Below are positions 59,908-64,000 of a DNA stretch of 64,000 nt, one piece after another (positions within the stretch are counted from its first letter, which is position 1; the number at the start of each line of letters is the position of its first letter). The position numbers were made by a program, and so were the translations under genes. Source of the DNA: Closterium sp. NIES-65 (lineage: Eukaryota > Streptophyta > Zygnematophyceae > Desmidiales > Closteriaceae); NCBI GenBank assembly GCA_948144175.1, contig CANXME010000853.1, positions 186,001 to 250,000 of the forward strand. Direction: 5' to 3'. The notes beneath the pieces are model-generated. The model saw nothing but the letters and a program-made list of their open reading frames with translations, was not told the DNA's origin and ran no database searches.

Positions 59908-61171
59908 TGTTGGGCTGAAAAAGCCCTTAGGATCTTTGCAGGGGTGAACTCTGGGTAGAGTTGGTGTAGTAGCGGAAGCGTTAATAAGGAGTTGTGAACC
60001 ACCTTGCGAGGGCAAAGTAAGTTGATTAAAACAAAGAGATACAAGATTATATAAGAGTACTATGAATACGAAGAGATACGGTTGTAACTGTTTTACTTGC
60101 TGTTGCGGTTCGATACAGTGACAACTCGGGCAACTGCTCTGTAGCGAGTCAGTTGTGTGTCCTTGCTGTCGCGCTGTACTTGTCAGGTCAAAGGTCGCTG
60201 ACCTTTGACTTTTGTTGGTGCAACCCTACGGTTTGCACTCGGCTTGTTGTCCGTGTGCGTGCATGTATGTGTGTATGGAATGGTATGTGGGCATGGGATG
60301 ATATATATTTCATGCTTATAATTGTGTGTGAATGTTGAGTCATGATGTCGAGTGTGTGTGTCGAGTCAATAGCGAGTTATCACTAGACGCGTGTTACGCG
60401 GTTGTTTGTGTCTCGCGCGCGGTTTTTATTTTTGTCGTGCGCGGTTTCTATTTTGTCCTGTGTCGAACGTTCACTGTGTCGCAGGTGTGTGCAGCAGACC
60501 CATCAAGAACTCAAGGATGAGTTTGTGATGAAGAGCCCGAGCCTTGGTGGCAAGCCTCAAGTGATTTCGAAGCTCGCCAAAAGGGTACACCTCAAGATAT
60601 TGAAGATAGTTACATTACTTTGTGTAGTGTAACATTTCACTTGGTGTAGGCCCTAGCGAAGGGTAGTTTCGAGACCCTTCGTGGTTGGGGACAGTGTGGC
60701 ACTGCTCCACATCACTGTACCTCGGCTCTTGGGGTTTGTAGGAGCTGGGAGTCATTCCCAACTCGCAACTCTTCCTAACTCTTCCTATCTTCTTCTAAGA
60801 CTATAGTGGCTGCCATAGTGCTGTTCGTTCAAACCAACACTGTGTCGTCAATACTTGGTGAAAGTGTGCGAACTAAATTGCCTATTGTAGGCGACGTTCA
60901 GACGCTCTAGATCCAAGTTGAATCAGGTCATTTCAAGTTGTGAGCAGAACGCTATGAACGTTTGAAGCCGCTGTGCAGAAATCCGGCTGTGCACTCTATC
61001 TTTCGTTTTAGGCACATTGGAGCCTATTGTGACTAAAACAACTTTTGCGTAACCTCCAGCAGTTACTTCAACCTCCGAGGGTTGACTCGCTTGTGCCTTG
61101 ATATGCTTTGCTTCGCTTGTGCCTTAGTGTTTCGACACGACAGAGGCGCTTAGGACCGATTGTTTCCAACA
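59908..61171 (-). repeat. Cop-H 5' LTR, enlarged by an insertion
   Basis: Two segments (59908-60212 and 61046-61171) together match the 434-bp 3' LTR. An 828-bp insertion with a 5-bp duplication lies between them. The LTR ends TGTTG...CAACA. Confidence 0.92.
60213..61040. mobile_element. solo-LTR-like insertion in the Cop-H LTR, TSD ACTTT
   Basis: An 828-bp segment absent from the other Cop-H LTR. It starts TGTTGG and ends AAAACA, giving TGTT/AACA termini, and is flanked by exact ACTTT duplications (60208-60212 and 61041-61045). It has no coding potential. A TATATAT stretch lies near 60300. A solo LTR left by recombination fits best; a short non-autonomous element cannot be ruled out. Confidence 0.75.
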
Positions 61172-61176
61172 ATTGC

Positions 61177-61350
61177 AACATTGCCGCCACAAGTACTGAA
61201 ACAGATGACTGGCTAAATGGAATGTCACTGCATTTGACTTTCATTCATTCTTCCTTGCTTTGCAGAATACAAACAAGTGGACACATACAGGCGGATGGCA
61301 ACGTGCCGAGTGGTCCAGATGGCATTCAGATGGTGCAGAGCGGTTCAGAT
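61177..61350. other. host-like sequence between Cop-H and Cop-J
   Basis: The continuation of 46488-46773 once Cop-H is removed. It includes a TTGCTTTGCAG stretch (about 61254-61264) that looks like a 3' splice site. The function is unknown. Confidence 0.4.
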
Positions 61351-61484
61351 TGTCAAACATTATATGTTTGTGTGGTTCTAGGCTGTAGTGGGTCACACCA
61401 TAAGGGGTACACCAGATTAGGGTTTGACATATTTGTACTGTTGTTCCTGCTAGTCACTCCTCATTCTCGTTTCTCATTCTGACA
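61351..61484 (+). repeat. Cop-J 5' LTR
   Basis: 134 bp from TGTCAAACATTATATG to CTGACA, by analogy with the other copies. It shares the GTAGGCTGTAGTGGG-like core. Confidence 0.85.
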
Positions 61485-61497
61485 TGGTATTACAAGC
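61485..61497 (+). other. Cop-J primer binding site
   Basis: TGGTATTACAAGC follows the LTR. The first six bases match the initiator-Met-type site. Confidence 0.65.
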
Positions 61498-62105
61498 CTA
61501 GGTTCCACCTAGGACCGAAACGATAGGGCCCACCGTTTCCGCTAGCCGCGCCCTCGTGCGGCGCCGTTCTTTTTCCTGCGCCTCGAGCGCCTCGTTCTTA
61601 AGGCCCCCGTCGGCCCCACGCTAGCCCCGCGCTAGCCTCCTAAGGCCCCCGATCGGCCCCGCGCTAGCCTCCTAAGCCCCCGTCGGCCCCCACGCTAGCC
61701 CCGCGCTAGCCTCCTAAGGCCCCCGTCGGCCCCGCGCTAGCCTCCCACGGCCCCTGCAGGCCCCGCGCTAGCCTCTCACGGCCCCTTAAGGCCCCACGCT
61801 AGCCTCCCACGTCCCCTGCAGGCCCCGCGCTAGCCATCTCACGGCCCCCCCCCCTTTGGCCCCGCGCTAGCCCCAACCGACCCTCCCGCGCTCGCCCCTC
61901 TACGACCGAGCCGCACGGCGCGACCCGAACCGAACCGCGCGACCCAGCCGAGCCGCGCCACCCCAGCCGAGCCGCGCCGCCCCAGCCGAGCCGCGCCGCC
62001 CTAGCCGAGCCGCGCCGCCCTAGCCGAGCCGCGCCCTACTTACCTGTGCACAGCACTGCTACTGCTACTGCTACTACCACCACTGTTGCTACTGCCACTT
62101 CAGCT
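61498..62105 (+). repeat. Cop-J GC-rich leader
   Basis: About 600 bp with repeats of CCCCGCGCTAGCCTCC (about 61610-61870) and then GCCGAGCCGCGCC (about 61940-62035), ending in CTACTGCTACTG before the ATG. There is no coding signal. Confidence 0.75.
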
Positions 62106-64000
62106 ATGGCTAGCCCTACAGTTCTCTCGTTTGATGCTGAGGGCCGCCCGATTAAGTTTGATACCTGGCTCGATGATCTGCACCTGTTCCTCCAGCTCAC
62201 TGCCAGAGAGGATATCTCGCTGTACGATCATGCACTAGGCACAGTCCCTGCTCCTGCTACTACTGCTACCGCTACTGCTCGCTCGCAGTGGCAGACTCGC
62301 GATGCCCACGCCCGCTTTGCTATTCGCAACTCCCTACCAGTAGATGAGCGTGAGCACTTCGGCCAGCATCAGACTGCGCAGGCCCTGTACACTGCTGTAG
62401 TTGCGCGCTACTCCTCCCCGGCCTCACCTGCACTAGGCCGTCTCTCCCTTCCCTACCTGTTCCCCGACCTGTCCGCTTTCCAGACAGTCGCTGACCTCAT
62501 CACTCACCTCCGTTCTAGTGATGCCCGCTTCCGTGCAGCCATGCCCGCTGAGTTTCTTGCCTCCAACCCTCCCCCGCTCTGGCTCACTCTCTACCACCTA
62601 GTCACCCGCCTCCCTGACACTCTGCGTACAGTCAGGGACCACTTCCTAGCTCGCTGCCCCATTGAGCTCACCATTACCGCCCTAGAGAAGGAACTACTTG
62701 CAGCTGAGAAGAGTATTGTAGCTGTAGGTGCCTCTCGTGGCGACCCCCGCACCCCTTTCTTCGAGGGGTGTTCCCCCTCCCCCCTCCTCCCCTCTGTCGC
62801 CTCTGCTGCTGCTGTCGACCTTCTTGGTGCTGAGCAGGTCGGCTCTGCGTCCGCTCCCAGCGGGCGCCGCAGCGGCAAGGGCAGGGGAGGCAAGGGCGGT
62901 GGGGGTGACGGCGGGGGAGGCGGTAGTGGGGGTGGTGGCAGCGGCGGGGGCGGTGGCGGGGCTGGAGGGGCTAGTGGCAGCGGTGGGGGTGGTGGAGGCA
63001 GCGGCGGCGGCGGTGGCCGGGGTGGGGGCGGTGGTGGTGGCGGCAGTGGACGTGGCGGCGGCAGGGGCGGTGGTGGTCGTGGTGGAGGCGGCTGTGGTGG
63101 TCGTGGAGGCTCTGGCACTGGCCAGAGTGCGCAGCACCCTCAGTCCTCCCAGGAGCTTCGTGAGTGGTACTTACAGCACGGGGGTGGGGGGGGTAGCCTT
63201 AGCTGCACGTACGTCATCCGCACTGGTCGCCGCAAGGGACAGACGTGCGGGAGGGCGCACACTTCGCAGCGCTGCTTCTCTCGCCTAGATGACGCTTGGC
63301 GTGCTCAGTTTCCTGACGCTCCTGAGCTCCCTCACTGGGCTGATCTCCTCAAGAAGGATATCGATATCTATGCTCTTGATTTTGATGTTATTCTCAAAGC
63401 AATGTATGCATTGACTATTAGTGGAGAGGAGGACCAGTACCTGAGTGTTCCGCCTGACCAAAGCATCCGCACGAGTGAGGCTGCCGCCCTAGGTGCTTGC
63501 GTGTCTGCTACCCAAGGTACTGGTGAGGCTACTGCTCTAGGTGCGTGTGTGTCCGCCACCCCAGGTACTACTGAGTCCACTGAGGCACTGCACACCTTCA
63601 CTCTAGACGCAGGCGCTTCGCGCTGTTTCTTTCCTGACCGCACTGCTCTTGAGCCCCTTGCTCGACCACTCGCTGTCTCGCTCGCTGACCCCTCTGGGGG
63701 TCCGGTCATTGCGACCTCCTCCACCCTCCTTCCTTGTCCTGCTGTCCCGTCGAGCACACTGTCAGGTCTCCACCTCCCCTCGTTCTCTACAAACTTGGTG
63801 GCAGGTTGTGCGCTTCAGGATGGGGGTGTTCACCAGTTCACCCCTGCCTACGAGCGCGTGACACACTGCACGTGTGCTCGGACGGGCCGTCACCTGGCTA
63901 CCTTCACTCGTCAGCCGGGGTCGGACCTGTACACACTGACCACTGAGTCCCCTCAGGTAGCGGCGTCTGCGTCTGCGTCTGCGTCAGGTCAGCTCTCTGC
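62106..64000 (+). CDS. Cop-J Gag-Pol polyprotein (5' part, open to the edge)
   Basis: The ATG at 62106 (MASPTVLSFDAEGRP) opens 631 codons without a stop. Gag core residues 1-255 (IKFDTWLDDLHLFLQ, DISLYDHALG, ARYSSPASPALGRL, LPYLFPD, LEKELLAAEKSIVAVG). Gly-rich tail about 259-338. LREWY at 351-355. Knuckle C367-C381-H385-C390, spacing C-X13-C-X3-H-X4-C. Conserved post-knuckle helix region (ISGEEDQYLSVPP) near 445. The protease active site at 501-503 reads DAG instead of DSG. Downstream ADPSGG and LPSFSTNLV are normal. Retropepsins have D-(S/T)-G, so activity is uncertain, although the catalytic Asp is kept. This is the best candidate for a functional Gag of the group. Confidence 0.88.
   Translation, partial: MASPTVLSFDAEGRPIKFDTWLDDLHLFLQLTAREDISLYDHALGTVPAPATTATATARSQWQTRDAHARFAIRNSLPVDEREHFGQHQTAQALYTAVVARYSSPASPALGRLSLPYLFPDLSAFQTVADLITHLRSSDARFRAAMPAEFLASNPPPLWLTLYHLVTRLPDTLRTVRDHFLARCPIELTITALEKELLAAEKSIVAVGASRGDPRTPFFEGCSPSPLLPSVASAAAVDLLGAEQVGSASAPSGRRSGKGRGGKGGGGDGGGGGSGGGGSGGGGGGAGGASGSGGGGGGSGGGGGRGGGGGGGGSGRGGGRGGGGRGGGGCGGRGGSGTGQSAQHPQSSQELREWYLQHGGGGGSLSCTYVIRTGRRKGQTCGRAHTSQRCFSRLDDAWRAQFPDAPELPHWADLLKKDIDIYALDFDVILKAMYALTISGEEDQYLSVPPDQSIRTSEAAALGACVSATQGTGEATALGACVSATPGTTESTEALHTFTLDAGASRCFFPDRTALEPLARPLAVSLADPSGGPVIATSSTLLPCPAVPSSTLSGLHLPSFSTNLVAGCALQDGGVHQFTPAYERVTHCTCARTGRHLATFTRQPGSDLYTLTTESPQVAASASASASGQLS

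Larger units (their letters stand above)
46774..61171 (-). mobile_element. Cop-H: copia element with long LTRs, split by Cop-I; TSD ATTGC
   Basis: Minus-strand copia element from a different lineage: LTRs of about 434 bp (right copy enlarged by an insertion), a canonical CCHC knuckle and a Gln-rich Gag. Exact ATTGC duplications lie at 46769-46773 and 61172-61176. Cop-I is inserted between Gag knuckle and protease with GTTTC duplications; the protein continues (GARN|IVSC) across it. LTR difference is about 2-3%. Stops interrupt Gag and the IN-RT connection. Confidence 0.93.
61351..64000 (+). mobile_element. Cop-J: copia element with open gag-pol, cut by window edge
   Basis: Plus-strand member of the short-LTR copia group. 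The 5' LTR (61351-61484), primer site, leader and a continuous Gag-knuckle-protease frame are present. The rest lies beyond 64000, so its 3' LTR and target duplication cannot be checked; the left flank is CAGAT. It is the only copy here whose Gag and Gly-rich tail read through without a frameshift. Confidence 0.88.

Noticed and set aside
1..64000. tRNA or rRNA genes
   Set aside because: No cloverleaf or rRNA-like sequence was recognised; the only tRNA-related segments are the short primer binding sites.

Overview
This is nuclear DNA of a eukaryote, almost entirely nested LTR retrotransposons. Ty1/copia and Ty3/gypsy chromovirus elements, initiator-Met-tRNA-like primer sites, a fragment resembling a restriction-like-endonuclease non-LTR element, and recurrent CAG-to-TAG stop codons (a CHG context) suggest a green-lineage genome, perhaps a streptophyte alga or early land plant. 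The sequence alone does not fix the species. I see no bacterial gene, operon, rRNA, tRNA or CRISPR array.

Layout (names are mine). 1-1119: integrase fragment of a separate copia lineage (Cop-A), cut by the window edge. About 1405-11331: Cop-X, a 3'-truncated minus-strand copia element, split by the complete minus-strand Cop-B (2393-9467, TSD GCAGC). 11332-12716: low-copy sequence without a convincing gene. 12722-32715: Cop-C (minus, TSD GTTAG) contains the chromovirus Gyp-1 (16341-29473, minus, TSD TAGAG/TGGAG), which contains Cop-D (19710-26943, plus, TSD CTTCG). 32716-34304: unassigned DNA with a fragment resembling the C-terminal domain of a non-LTR element. 34305-44956: Gyp-2 (minus), an internally deleted chromovirus, split by Cop-E (35980-42780, plus, TSD CCCAG, identical LTRs). 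44957-46773: the most host-like stretch, with a 169-bp inverted-repeat hairpin and an unrecognised 281-codon ORF. 46774-61171: Cop-H (minus, TSD ATTGC), split by Cop-I (51100-58556, plus, TSD GTTTC); its right LTR carries an 828-bp solo-LTR-like insertion (TSD ACTTT). From 61351: Cop-J (plus), whose gag-pol frame is open to the window edge.

Cop-B, -C, -D, -E, -I, -J and -X form one superfamily. They share very short LTRs (123-134 bp), long GC-rich leaders, a Gly-rich Gag tail, an extended C-X13-C-X3/4-H-X4-C knuckle, a repeated LREWY-like motif, a repetitive Gly/Ala/Glu/Pro linker between integrase and reverse transcriptase, and a self-complementary polypurine region. Domain order is Gag-knuckle-protease-integrase-RT-RNase H. 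Most copies are dead, some through loss of catalytic residues. Cop-E has identical LTRs but no N-terminal Gag, so it may have been copied in trans. Cop-J is the best candidate for an intact member.

LTR mismatch counts were made by eye and are approximate. Insertion order rests on reading-frame continuity across the removed elements and on target-site duplications, and is firm.
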